Source of the DNA: Streptomyces rubrogriseus
GTDB lineage: Bacteria; Actinomycetota; Actinomycetes; Streptomycetales; Streptomycetaceae
DNA: 64,000 nt
Assembly (NCBI RefSeq): GCF_027947575.1
Contig: NZ_CP116256.1
Location: 4,278,001-4,342,000, forward strand
Reading direction: 5' to 3'
Part shown: in pieces, positions 18,355-26,268 of the stretch
Position numbering within the stretch: the stretch's first letter is position 1
Layout: every line of letters begins with the position of its first letter
The notes under the pieces: model-generated
Databases searched by the model: none
What the model was told of the DNA's origin: nothing
Seen by the model: the letters and a program-made list of their open reading frames with translations, nothing else
Program-made: the position numbers and the translations under genes

Positions 18355-20568
18355 TCAGGTGCGGGCGAGGTTCTTTTCGGCCGGTTCCGCCTCGGGATCG
18401 GCCGGGCGGGTCAGGGCCTCGCCCTCCACGTCGACCCGGGGCAGGATCCGGTCCAGCCACTTCGGCAGCCACCAGGCCCGCTCGCCCAGCAGGGCGAGGA
18501 CGGCCGGAACGATGGCCATCCGGACCACGAAGGCGTCGAGCAGGACGGCCGAGGCGAGGCCGAAGCCAATCATCTTGATCATGGCGTCGCTGTCCCCGAT
18601 GAACCCGGAGAACACCGCGATCATGATCAGCGCGGCGGCCACGACGACCCGGGCGCTGTGCCGGAACCCGGAGGTCACGGCCTGGGCGGGCCGCTCGCCG
18701 TGGACGTACGCCTCGCGCATCCGCGAGACCAGGAAGACCTCGTAGTCCATGGCGAGGCCGAAGACGATGCCGACCAGGAAGATCGGCATCAGGCTCATGA
18801 TGGGGCCGGTGGTCTCCACACCCAGCAGGTCGGCGCCGTGGCCCTGCTGGAAGACCACGACCACCGCGCCGAGCGAGGCGAGCACCGAGAGCAGGAAGCC
18901 GGCGGCCGCCTTCAGCGGGATGAGGATCGAGCGGAAGACCACCAGCAGCAGGATCACGGCGAGCCCGACCACCACGAGCAGGTACGGCACCAGCGCGGAC
19001 TGCACCTTCTCGGAGACGTCGATGTTCATCGCGGTAGTCCCGGTAACCTCGAAGGTCGCCCCGGCCTCGGACTCGATGCCGGGCCGGTCGCCTCGGATCG
19101 TGTTGACCAGGTCCTTGGTCTCCTGGCCGGTCGGCGCGGTGGTGGGGACGACGGAGAAGACGGCCGTGTCGCCGGATTCGTTGAACTGGGCCGGGGACAC
19201 CGACACCACGCCCTCGGTGCCGCCGATCCGCTCGGAGACGGTCTCGGCCGCGGCCTTCGGGTCGTCGGCGTCCTTGGCGTCCACGACCACGGTCAACGGT
19301 CCGTTGAAGCCGGGCCCGAAGCCCTCGGCGAGCGCGTCGTAGGCCCTGCGCTGGGTGGTCTCCGTGGACTTGGCCTCGTCGCCGGGCATACCGAGCTGAA
19401 GGTCGGTCATCGGCAGCGCCAGGGCGCCGAGGCCCGCGACGGCCGCGAGCAGCACGGGCAGCGGACGGCGCAGCACGAAGCTCGCCCAGCGGGCGCCGCC
19501 GTTGACCTTGCGCGTCTCCCGCGGCGTACCGCCCGCTCGGCGGGCCTTGCGGTCCTTGCGGGTCAGTATGGCGTTGGGCCAGAAGCCGAGGAAGGCCGGG
19601 ACCAGGGTCAGCGCGATGAGGACGCCGACGACGACCGCGCCCGCCGCGCCCAGGCCCATCTCCGTCAGCATCGGGATGCCGACGACGGAGAGACCGACGA
19701 GCGCGATGACGACGGTGAGTCCGGCGAAGACCACGGCGGAGCCCGCGGTGCCGGTGGCGAGGGCGACGGCCTCCTGGGCAGTGCGCCCCTTGGCGCGCTC
19801 CTCGCGGTAGCGGGAGACGATGAACAGGGCGTAGTCGATGCCGACGGCCAGGCCCAGCATGATCGCCACGGTGCTGGTGGTGTCGGCCAGGCCCAGCGGA
19901 CCGGCCAGGGCCGTGATGGCGAACAGGCTGATGCCGACGCCGATGAGCGCGGTGAGCAGCGGGAGTCCGGCGGCGGCCAGTGAGCCGAAGGTGATCAGCA
20001 GGACGACGGCGGCGACGGAGACGCCGATCGCCTCGGCGGTGCCGCTGGGTCCGCCCATGTCCTCCATGGCGTCGCCGCCCGCCTCGACGGTGAGCCCGGA
20101 GTCACGGGCGTGCTCGAGCGACTCTTCCAGGTGGCTTCGGCTGGCGTCGGTGAGGCCGGCGGCGTCGACCTTGTAGGTCACGGTCGTGTACGCGGTGGAG
20201 CCGTCCTCGCTGACCGCGCCGGACTCGTACGGATCGACGGTGCTCGCGACCTGCGTGCCATCCCCGAGTTCGGCTATCGCGGCCTCGACGGCCTCCTTGT
20301 TCTCGGTGGCGGTGACCTTCTCGCCGTTCGGCGAGACGAAGACGACGCGGGCGGTGGCGCCGTCGGCGGCGGCGCCGGGGAACCGCTCCTCCATCAGGTC
20401 GAAGGCTTCCTGCGACTCGATCCCCGGCATGGAGAAGGGTTCCTCCTCAGCCTCCGGCGCGGTCATGCCGGCAAGACCTACGGCGGCCAGCACGGCGGCC
20501 CAGACAAGGGCAACGGTCCAGCGTCGCCTGAAGGCCAAGCGGCCCATTCGATACAGAAAAGCAGCCAC
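18355..20568 (-). CDS. MMPL family (RND superfamily) transporter
   Basis: GTG 20568 is the probable start, giving 737 residues, about the usual length for actinobacterial MMPL proteins. An N-terminal helix (WTVALVWAAVLAAVGL) is followed by a periplasmic loop, then helix bundle 1 with GIDYALFIVSRYREER, a second external loop, and helix bundle 2 with GLAMDYEVFLVSRMREAY. The GxxxDY motifs hold the proton-relay Asp-Tyr pairs. It probably exports a lipid or hydrophobic compound. The two-component genes downstream may regulate it. Confidence 0.92.
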   Translation of the reverse strand: MAAFLYRMGRLAFRRRWTVALVWAAVLAAVGLAGMTAPEAEEEPFSMPGIESQEAFDLMEERFPGAAADGATARVVFVSPNGEKVTATENKEAVEAAIAELGDGTQVASTVDPYESGAVSEDGSTAYTTVTYKVDAAGLTDASRSHLEESLEHARDSGLTVEAGGDAMEDMGGPSGTAEAIGVSVAAVVLLITFGSLAAAGLPLLTALIGVGISLFAITALAGPLGLADTTSTVAIMLGLAVGIDYALFIVSRYREERAKGRTAQEAVALATGTAGSAVVFAGLTVVIALVGLSVVGIPMLTEMGLGAAGAVVVGVLIALTLVPAFLGFWPNAILTRKDRKARRAGGTPRETRKVNGGARWASFVLRRPLPVLLAAVAGLGALALPMTDLQLGMPGDEAKSTETTQRRAYDALAEGFGPGFNGPLTVVVDAKDADDPKAAAETVSERIGGTEGVVSVSPAQFNESGDTAVFSVVPTTAPTGQETKDLVNTIRGDRPGIESEAGATFEVTGTTAMNIDVSEKVQSALVPYLLVVVGLAVILLLVVFRSILIPLKAAAGFLLSVLASLGAVVVVFQQGHGADLLGVETTGPIMSLMPIFLVGIVFGLAMDYEVFLVSRMREAYVHGERPAQAVTSGFRHSARVVVAAALIMIAVFSGFIGDSDAMIKMIGFGLASAVLLDAFVVRMAIVPAVLALLGERAWWLPKWLDRILPRVDVEGEALTRPADPEAEPAEKNLART

Positions 20569-20669
20569 GGGGAGGTCTCCACATCCGGGTCTCGAAGGTG
20601 CCTCCAGACTCCTGAAGAGAGGAGTGTCCTGTCGTCGTCCCGCTGCCGACACTGCGCGATACTGAATCC

Positions 20670-20679
20670 GCAGTACTGC
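20670..20679. promoter_or_regulatory. Short palindrome upstream of the MMPL gene
   Basis: GCAGTACTGC is a perfect 10-base palindrome about 100 bases before the MMPL start, close to related ACTGCGC and ATACTGA sequences. It may be a regulator-binding site, but a 10-base palindrome can occur by chance. Confidence 0.25.
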
Positions 20680-20837
20680 GCCCTCCGCGGGTCCCACCCG
20701 GGGACGAGAGCGGGTCGGCCTCAGGTCGCGGGGTAAGCCCGAGGACAGCCCCACGGACTCCGCGCGAGCCCTGCTCCGGCCGCTGAACAGCACCTCCGAC
20801 GAAATCTGCTCGACCACGACACACCAGGAGGGGATTC

Positions 20838-21065
20838 ATGGCTGAGTGGCCGACCTAAGTGGCAGCATTCGTCCTACACGACGGAGCCGCCCTCTGGAGC
20901 CTGGGCAAGATTCCTGCGTCCCATGTGGTCACCGGCGCCTGCAATGCGCTCGTCACCGGCCTCGACAGCCCCGCCCTGCGAATGCTGGTCGGCGAACTGA
21001 CGCCGCGCGAACTGGTCTTGCGAATCCATCAGCGCTTCGGGTACGAACTGACTCGTCTACTTCAC
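20838..21065 (+). pseudogene. Broken hypothetical gene: early nonsense codon and internal deletion
   Basis: ATG 20838 starts MAEWPT, then TAA, and the same frame continues VAAFVLHDGAALWSLGKIPASHVV, NALVTGLDSPALRML, VGELTPRELVLRIHQRFGYEL. I recall longer Streptomyces proteins of unknown function with this start and with the final motif much further along, so the ALRML/VGELTPRE join looks like an in-frame deletion. The 3' end runs out near 21065. Confidence 0.45.
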
Positions 21066-21149
21066 CTCCGCGAATCCGTGACGCGGTCCTGGCGCGGCCC
21101 AGCTCTCAGGACTCGGCGGTCCGTCCGAAGCGCGGGGCGCTCTCCTCGT

Positions 21150-21298
21150 CGAGCGCCCGACAGGAAGCCGCCCAGCGTGTCGGTGACCTCGTCCAGGCTT
21201 CGTGCACTGAAGAGCACCGGCTGGTACCCGGAGATGTCGTACTCGGTGGCCGGCATCGCGCGGATGTCCAGCGGTCGGATCCCCTGTGCGGCGCCCGG
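21150..21298 (-). pseudogene. C-terminal fragment resembling aromatic amino acid hydroxylase
   Basis: In the same frame as the alpha/beta hydrolase, directly after its TGA, the minus strand reads GIRPLDIRAMPATEYDISGY, then QPVLFSARSLDEVTDTLGGF. This resembles the end of bacterial phenylalanine 4-monooxygenases (YDI--YQPVLF---S). No catalytic iron-binding residues are present. It is a 3' relic, or the hydrolase gene was fused into it. The assignment is from a short motif. Confidence 0.4.
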
Positions 21299-22228
21299 TC
21301 ACGGGGCCAGTGCGACAGCCCACCGCGTGAAGGTCTCGGCGTACCGCGCCGGGTCGGACTGGTGCATCATGTGTGACGCGCCCGGCACCGACTCGTAGTC
21401 GACCTTCACTCCTGCCGCTTCCATCAACCGCCTGGCCTGCGCGGCCTGTTCGTCGGAGAGCGCCCCGAGCAGGTTCCCGGTCTCCGGGTCGGTGCCTCGC
21501 ATGTGGTGCGTGAGGAGCACCGGCGTGTTGACCCGGCCCAGCATGCGCTCGTGCGGACAGTTCAGCCCGACGGTCCCCTCGTAGAAGGCCCGCGCCCATT
21601 CCGGGTCGTACTCCTTCAGGTGCTGCGGGATCGCGTCCGCCACGAAGGACCGCGCCATCGGCGACGCCGAGGCGCCGGCCGCGCGGCAGAAGCCCTCCCA
21701 GTCGCCCACGCTCCACTGGTCACCGAGATACGTGCGGAACAGCTCGAACACCGGGCCTGCCCCCTGCCGGACCGAGTGACCGTGTGCGGGGACGAGTTCG
21801 GACGCGAAGAACGGCGGGTCCTCGCACAGGACGCCGCGGAGCTGACCGGGCATGGAGTACGCCGACAGCCACGCCGCGAGGACGCCGCCGGAGGAATTGC
21901 CCGCGACGACGACGGGCCGCTTCACGACCAGGGTGATGAACCGGACCAGGTCGTTGCCGAAGTTGTCGAGGCTGTACCGCTTCGGGGTCCAACTGCTGCG
22001 CCCCTGGCCCCGCAGGTCGACGGCGTAGACGTGGAAGTGCTCCGAGAGGAGGCCCATCGCCTCCTCGTACGACCACCAGGACCCCGTCTGCTCGGGGATC
22101 AGCAGTACGGCGGGCCGGTCCGGGTCACCGGCCTCGGCGTAGTTCATGGTGATCTCGCCGAGATCGACCTGCTGTTCGGGGTAGGTGTGCGGGACGTGGA
22201 CGTCGCGCAGTGCGGGGCTGGTCACCAT
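21299..22228 (-). CDS. Alpha/beta fold hydrolase
   Basis: 309 residues, ATG with GGAG upstream. The nucleophile elbow is GNSSGG near residue 112. Before it lies the HFHVYAVDLRGQGRSSW segment of the fold, and the catalytic His is probably in PGASHMMHQSDP. The cap region is helical. It is divergent from the IclR regulator at 22385, which probably controls it, so a role in breakdown of an ester, lactone or ring-cleavage product is likely. The substrate is unknown. Confidence 0.88.
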   Translation of the reverse strand: MVTSPALRDVHVPHTYPEQQVDLGEITMNYAEAGDPDRPAVLLIPEQTGSWWSYEEAMGLLSEHFHVYAVDLRGQGRSSWTPKRYSLDNFGNDLVRFITLVVKRPVVVAGNSSGGVLAAWLSAYSMPGQLRGVLCEDPPFFASELVPAHGHSVRQGAGPVFELFRTYLGDQWSVGDWEGFCRAAGASASPMARSFVADAIPQHLKEYDPEWARAFYEGTVGLNCPHERMLGRVNTPVLLTHHMRGTDPETGNLLGALSDEQAAQARRLMEAAGVKVDYESVPGASHMMHQSDPARYAETFTRWAVALAP

Positions 22229-22384
22229 TGTGGTCTCCTCGGTCTGTGCTGCCCGTCGTTACGGGCTGACGGCGCTTCCCGCAGGTCGGCGCCGGTGGTC
22301 AGAGCCGGCGCCCGCCCTCGCCGGGTGGGCACGTCACAGAGCTATTATTCGAACCGTGGCAGACGACGCGCACCGACGATTCCG

Positions 22385-23152
22385 ATGAGTGGTACACCGG
22401 TACAAGTCCCGCGCTCGGGCAGGCCGTTGCGCGGCGAGCCGGTCCTTGAGCGGGCCTTCCGGGTGCTGGGGGCCTTTACCGAGGCCGGCGAGGGCCTGGC
22501 ACTCCACACACTCGCGGCCCGGGCGGGCCTGCCGAAGAGCACCACGTCCCGGATCGCGGCCCAGCTGACGGACGTGGGAGCCCTCGAACGCCTCGACAAC
22601 GGCGACTTCGTCGTCGGCCTGCAACTGCTCGAGATCGCCTCGCTGGCACCTCGCGGCCACGGACTGCGCGCCGCCGCGCTGCCGTTCATGCAGGACCTGC
22701 ACCGGGTCACCGGCCAGCACATCCTCCTCGCCGTACGCGAGGGCGACGAGGCCGTCCTGGTCGAGCGGCTGTCCGCACGGGGCGCGGCGGCGGTCAAGTA
22801 CCGGGTCGGCGGACGCCTCCCCCTCATCGGGACCGGCATCGGCATCGCCCTGCTGGCGCACGCCCCCGGGCGCATACGGAAGGAAGCGCTGGCCGGCGCG
22901 GTGGACGCGCCCTGCGTCCGCCGGCTCCTGGCCACCGTCCGCACCGATGGGGTCTGCGCCGTGACGGTGCCCAATCCACTGCGCTCGGGGCCCGCCGCCA
23001 TGTCGACCGTCGCCGCCCCGATCCTGAACCGCCGCGGCGACGCACTGGGCGCGTTGTCGTTGGTCGCCCCCGATCAGGGCGGGCCCCGTACCGCGGCCGT
23101 GACGGCGCTGCGCAGGGCGAGTCTGGCGATCTCCCGGGCCGCGGGGCCGTGA
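22385..23152 (+). CDS. IclR family transcriptional regulator
   Basis: 255 residues from ATG 22385. Winged helix at residues 18-70 (LERAFRVLGAFTEAGEGL, LAARAGLPKSTTSRIAAQL, wing ERLDNGDFVVG). The effector domain follows (GQHILLAVREGDEAVLVERL, YRVGGRLPLIGTGIGIALLA) with the usual STVAAPI segment near the end. It lies 156 bases from the divergent hydrolase gene, the usual layout for IclR control of a catabolic gene. Confidence 0.9.
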   Translation: MSGTPVQVPRSGRPLRGEPVLERAFRVLGAFTEAGEGLALHTLAARAGLPKSTTSRIAAQLTDVGALERLDNGDFVVGLQLLEIASLAPRGHGLRAAALPFMQDLHRVTGQHILLAVREGDEAVLVERLSARGAAAVKYRVGGRLPLIGTGIGIALLAHAPGRIRKEALAGAVDAPCVRRLLATVRTDGVCAVTVPNPLRSGPAAMSTVAAPILNRRGDALGALSLVAPDQGGPRTAAVTALRRASLAISRAAGP

Positions 23153-23309
23153 ACCACGCTCGCGCCGGGCAGCAGACCGGCGCCAGTCGGCGGGAACGCC
23201 CACCGCCCGGCCCCCAGTCACCGTTCCGGCCGTCCACGGCACCACCACCGTGGACGGCCGGAACGGCACGTCGCTCTCCGCCTGCTTCGGCCGCGCAGCC
23301 GCCGGCGCT

Positions 23310-24035
23310 TCATGGCTCGACGAACTTGTCGGCCAGTCCCCGGTCCAGGTAGTCGTCCGGCAGATCCTGGATGACCAGCTCGGCTTCCGTCCGCCCGGTG
23401 TGCAGCCGCCAATAGGCGTCGGCGATCGTCTGCGGCTGGGAGTCGTGGCCCCCTTGTCCGATGTAGGCGGCGATGGCCACGTGCGCGGCGTAGACGCCGG
23501 TACCGGAGAGCGCCGCGTGCAGGTTGAGGATCCAGTTGCGCATCCCACCTGTGGCGATCTGGACGTTCGCCACGTGCGGGGCGATCACGGGCCCCGACCC
23601 TGCCCCGCTGCTGACCAGGATCGTTCCCGTGCCGCGCTCCAGCATGCCGGGCAGGACGTGCTGCACCGCCGCCACGCCCCCGAGCAGGTAGAGGTCCAGC
23701 TGGGCCAGAACCGAGTCGACGGTGACGTTCGTGGCCTCGACCAGCGGTGCCCGGCGCAGGTCGGCCGGGGACGGCGCGGGCGAGTACTCGAGTATGTCGA
23801 TCGGCCCCAGCCGCTCCTCGGCTGCGGCGAGCGCGGCGTGCAGAGCCGGACGGTCGGTCACGTCGGCGGGGAACGCCTCGGCCCGCACGCCCGTGTCGGA
23901 CAACTCGTCGGCCACTGCCTGCAGCGTCGTGCGGCTGCGGGCGATCAGCGCCACGTCGACGCCTTCGGCGGCGAACCGCCGGCCGATCGCGCGCCCGAGT
24001 TGAGGACCTGCGCCCACGATCGCGAGTGTGCTCAA
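23310..24035 (-). CDS. SDR family oxidoreductase
   Basis: TTG 24035 is the best start, with GAGGTAAGG just upstream; 241 residues. The nucleotide-binding motif is VGAGPQLGRAIGRRF. The strand-4 motif is EYSPAP instead of NNAG, and Ser is in VSSGAG. The position expected for YxxxK reads VANVQIATGGMRN with no Tyr, so it may be an atypical or non-catalytic SDR. It is divergent from an AraC regulator that probably controls it. Confidence 0.8.
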   Translation of the reverse strand: MSTLAIVGAGPQLGRAIGRRFAAEGVDVALIARSRTTLQAVADELSDTGVRAEAFPADVTDRPALHAALAAAEERLGPIDILEYSPAPSPADLRRAPLVEATNVTVDSVLAQLDLYLLGGVAAVQHVLPGMLERGTGTILVSSGAGSGPVIAPHVANVQIATGGMRNWILNLHAALSGTGVYAAHVAIAAYIGQGGHDSQPQTIADAYWRLHTGRTEAELVIQDLPDDYLDRGLADKFVEP

Positions 24036-24060
24036 TTTCCTTACCTCGTTACCCTTGTGT

Positions 24061-24084
24061 CGACATTCCGGACCGCGGATGTCG
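24061..24084. promoter_or_regulatory. Imperfect inverted repeat between SDR and araC-type genes
   Basis: CGACATTCCG pairs with CGGATGTCG across a short spacer, with one base missing in one arm. It lies 26 bases before the SDR start. It could be the binding site of the divergent AraC regulator. Confidence 0.3.
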
Positions 24085-24177
24085 GATCTTCGATGTATGC
24101 CGGAACAAAGGTAGGAAGCCTGTGGTCCCGGCGCCTCGGACCGGTGCGTCAGCTCGAACGGGAGATTCGCGACAACG

Positions 24178-25119
24178 ATGAGCGGTACTTTCTCGGCGGA
24201 CGTGAGCGGCGCGAACGCCTTCAGCGTCTTCGCGCACGAGTGGCGGAGCAGGATGGGCGAGCCCTTCGCTCTGGCGCCCTTCCGCCGGACGAGCGTGTCC
24301 GGCTTCTCGGTGCGGTCCCATGGGTTCCGGGTGCGGGACATGATGTTCAACCGGTTCGAGACCGCGGCCGCCTTGCGGACGGGGGGCCGGCGGGTCGGGG
24401 CCGACGATCACGTGCGCCTGTGGATCGTCCACCGGGGGGCCTGGCGGTTCGGTGAACCGGGAGGGGCCGAGTACACAGCACCGGCCGGCCGGCTGCTGGT
24501 ACAGACGGGAAGGCTGTCCCACTTTTCCGCGGCGCCACGCACCGCCGTGCAGGTACTCGTTCTGCCCGCCGCGGAGGTGCGGCGCCCACGGGGCGGGTCG
24601 GCCTCCGGTCCGACCGACACCGCCGAGGTGCGGCTGCTGACGGCGCACGCCGCCATGGTGGGCCGGATGCTGGACCGTCTCGGGCCGGCCGGGACCGACG
24701 CAGCCCGCAACACCCTGGCCGAGTTGGCCCGGGCCGCCGCCGGGGGCGGCCTGGACGACGTGGAGCCCCTGTTGTCGCCGGCCCTGGCCCAAGCCGCGCG
24801 AGACCTGGCCGACCGTCGCCTCACCGACGCCGCCCTGTCCCCCTCGGCTCTCGCCCGGGAGCTGAACGTCTCCCCGCGTACGCTTCAACGGGCCTTCGCC
24901 AGGGAAGACCGACCGCTGAGCACCTACATCCGACGCCGCCGCCTCGAGGAGGCATGCCGCGCGCTCGTCGCACCGCACCGGCGTATGACCGTCACGGAGA
25001 TAGCCGCCCGCTGGCAGTTCGCCGACAGCGGCCACTTCGCCCGCGCCTTCCGCAAGTACTACGGCAGGACCCCGACCGACTACGCCGCGACCGCTGCTCG
25101 TGAAACGGATGCCACATAG
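24178..25119 (+). CDS. AraC family transcriptional regulator
   Basis: 313 residues. The N-terminal half is a cupin-like sensing domain of the AraC-binding-like type (VRLWIVHRGAWRFGEPGGAE, LLVQTGRLSHFS). The C-terminal 100 residues carry two HTH motifs: SPSALARELNVSPRTLQRAF and VTEIAARWQFADSGHFARAF, then RKYYGRTPTDY. It is divergent from the unusual SDR gene and probably activates it. Confidence 0.9.
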   Translation: MSGTFSADVSGANAFSVFAHEWRSRMGEPFALAPFRRTSVSGFSVRSHGFRVRDMMFNRFETAAALRTGGRRVGADDHVRLWIVHRGAWRFGEPGGAEYTAPAGRLLVQTGRLSHFSAAPRTAVQVLVLPAAEVRRPRGGSASGPTDTAEVRLLTAHAAMVGRMLDRLGPAGTDAARNTLAELARAAAGGGLDDVEPLLSPALAQAARDLADRRLTDAALSPSALARELNVSPRTLQRAFAREDRPLSTYIRRRRLEEACRALVAPHRRMTVTEIAARWQFADSGHFARAFRKYYGRTPTDYAATAARETDAT

Positions 25120-25782
25120 CTGTGCGGGCTGGTGCCGCCACCCGCCCACGGCAGGGACGCCTGGGTCAGCCGAGGCGTACCACCAGCAGACAGACCTGAG
25201 GCGACGAGAGTTCCGCCGCGGGTGGTGTCCAGGGCGCGTCCTCGTCGGCGCCGTCGCCAGGCGCAGAGAAGGCCGGCGGCGGCCGCCTCGTGCGGTCCGT
25301 ACCCTCCGGGGCGTGTCGCCGGAAGCCGGGGCGGCGGTGTCCGGCCGGGGCCGTAGGGGCGTCGGGCCCCAGGTGGTCCCGGAGGTATGGTGTCGTTGCT
25401 CTGCGGCGGGGCTGTCGCCGTCGAAGTGCTGAGACTCGACGGACTGCTGCGGCTCGGCACTGTCCGCCGACGGGTGCGGCTGCGACGGGCCGAAGACGGG
25501 CGTCGGCCCCTGTGCTGTGCGCTCTGCGGGGGCTCGGGTCCGGTTGGCCCGGAGAGGTGGCGGTCTGGGCCCGGTGGTCGGAGTGTCGGTCCACCGAGGG
25601 GAGCCGGCCCGCCGCCGACGATCGCGACTGCACGCGCGGCGACTGCGCGGCGCTTGTTCTTCTTCGACCTCGCCAACTGGTGGCGACGGGCCGCCCGCCT
25701 CATTCACCGGCGCAACCCTCAGGTTGGCGCACGCTCTCGGCAGGCGATCAGCCATCGTGTCCCCATCCTCTCTCAGGGATGG
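25120..25782. other. GC-rich stretch without a recognisable gene
   Basis: Open frames exist on both strands, but their translations are Arg/Pro/Gly-rich without motifs, as expected for frames opened by high GC. I cannot support a gene here. It may hold remains of deleted genes. Confidence 0.5.
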
Positions 25783-25825
25783 AGGCCGGTCTGGCGCGGT
25801 CCCTGGGGCCGCGCCAGACCGGCCT
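25783..25825. terminator. Strong hairpin terminator after the RidA-esterase-MBL operon
   Basis: Perfect 17-base inverted repeat starting AGGCCGGTCTGGCGCGG with a 9-base loop. It lies 15 bases past the RidA stop codon in the operon's direction. Confidence 0.85.
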
Positions 25826-25840
25826 TTCCCCGCAGCCGAG

Positions 25841-26221
25841 TCAGTCGTCCAGTACTGCCAGGGCGTCGATCTCGACGAGCAGTCCCGGAGGGAGCTGCAT
25901 GTAGACGGTAGTGCGGGCGGGGAAGGGTTCGCCGATGGCCGCCGCGTACGCCTCGTTCAGCTCGGGCAGGTGGGCGGGGTCGGTGAGGTAGACGCGGAGC
26001 ATCACGACGTCCTTCGGTCCGGCGCCGGCCGCCTTGAGTACGGCGGTGACGTTGCGCAGTGTCTGCGTGGTCTGCTCGGCGACCGTGGTGCCGACGACCG
26101 CACCGGTGGCCGGGTCGAACGGGAGTTGCCCGGAGACCTGAAGAATCGAGCCCTTGCGGATGCCCTGGGACAGCGGCGCTGCTGGAGTGGGTGCGTTCTC
26201 GGTGGTGATGACGGTTCTCAT
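25841..26221 (-). CDS. RidA family protein (enamine/imine deaminase type)
   Basis: 126 residues, full family length. Family features include QVSGQLPFDPATGAVV near residue 28, the helix QTLRNVTAVLKAAGAGPKDV, the substrate-binding Arg in MLRVYLTD, and the C-terminal VEIDALAV with the conserved Glu. It is the last gene of an operon with a carboxylesterase and an MBL hydrolase. Members clear reactive enamines or take part in catabolic pathways; here a pathway role is likely. Confidence 0.9.
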   Translation of the reverse strand: MRTVITTENAPTPAAPLSQGIRKGSILQVSGQLPFDPATGAVVGTTVAEQTTQTLRNVTAVLKAAGAGPKDVVMLRVYLTDPAHLPELNEAYAAAIGEPFPARTTVYMQLPPGLLVEIDALAVLDD

Positions 26222-26268
26222 GGTGTGTCCTTGACGGAAGGGCGCGCAGAGCGATCTGTGCGCGGGGG

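Noticed and set aside
18292..19983. 563-codon plus-strand open frame across the MMPL gene
   Set aside because: Antisense shadow; the translation is rich in His, Asp and Gly with no domain, while the minus strand gives a complete MMPL protein.
22340..24360. tRNA-like GGTTCGA sequences
   Set aside because: No cloverleaf could be formed around them; they lie in promoter or coding sequence.
24049..25755. 568-codon minus-strand open frame across the AraC gene and the following gap
   Set aside because: Most of it is antisense to AraC; the remainder is Arg/Pro-rich without motifs.
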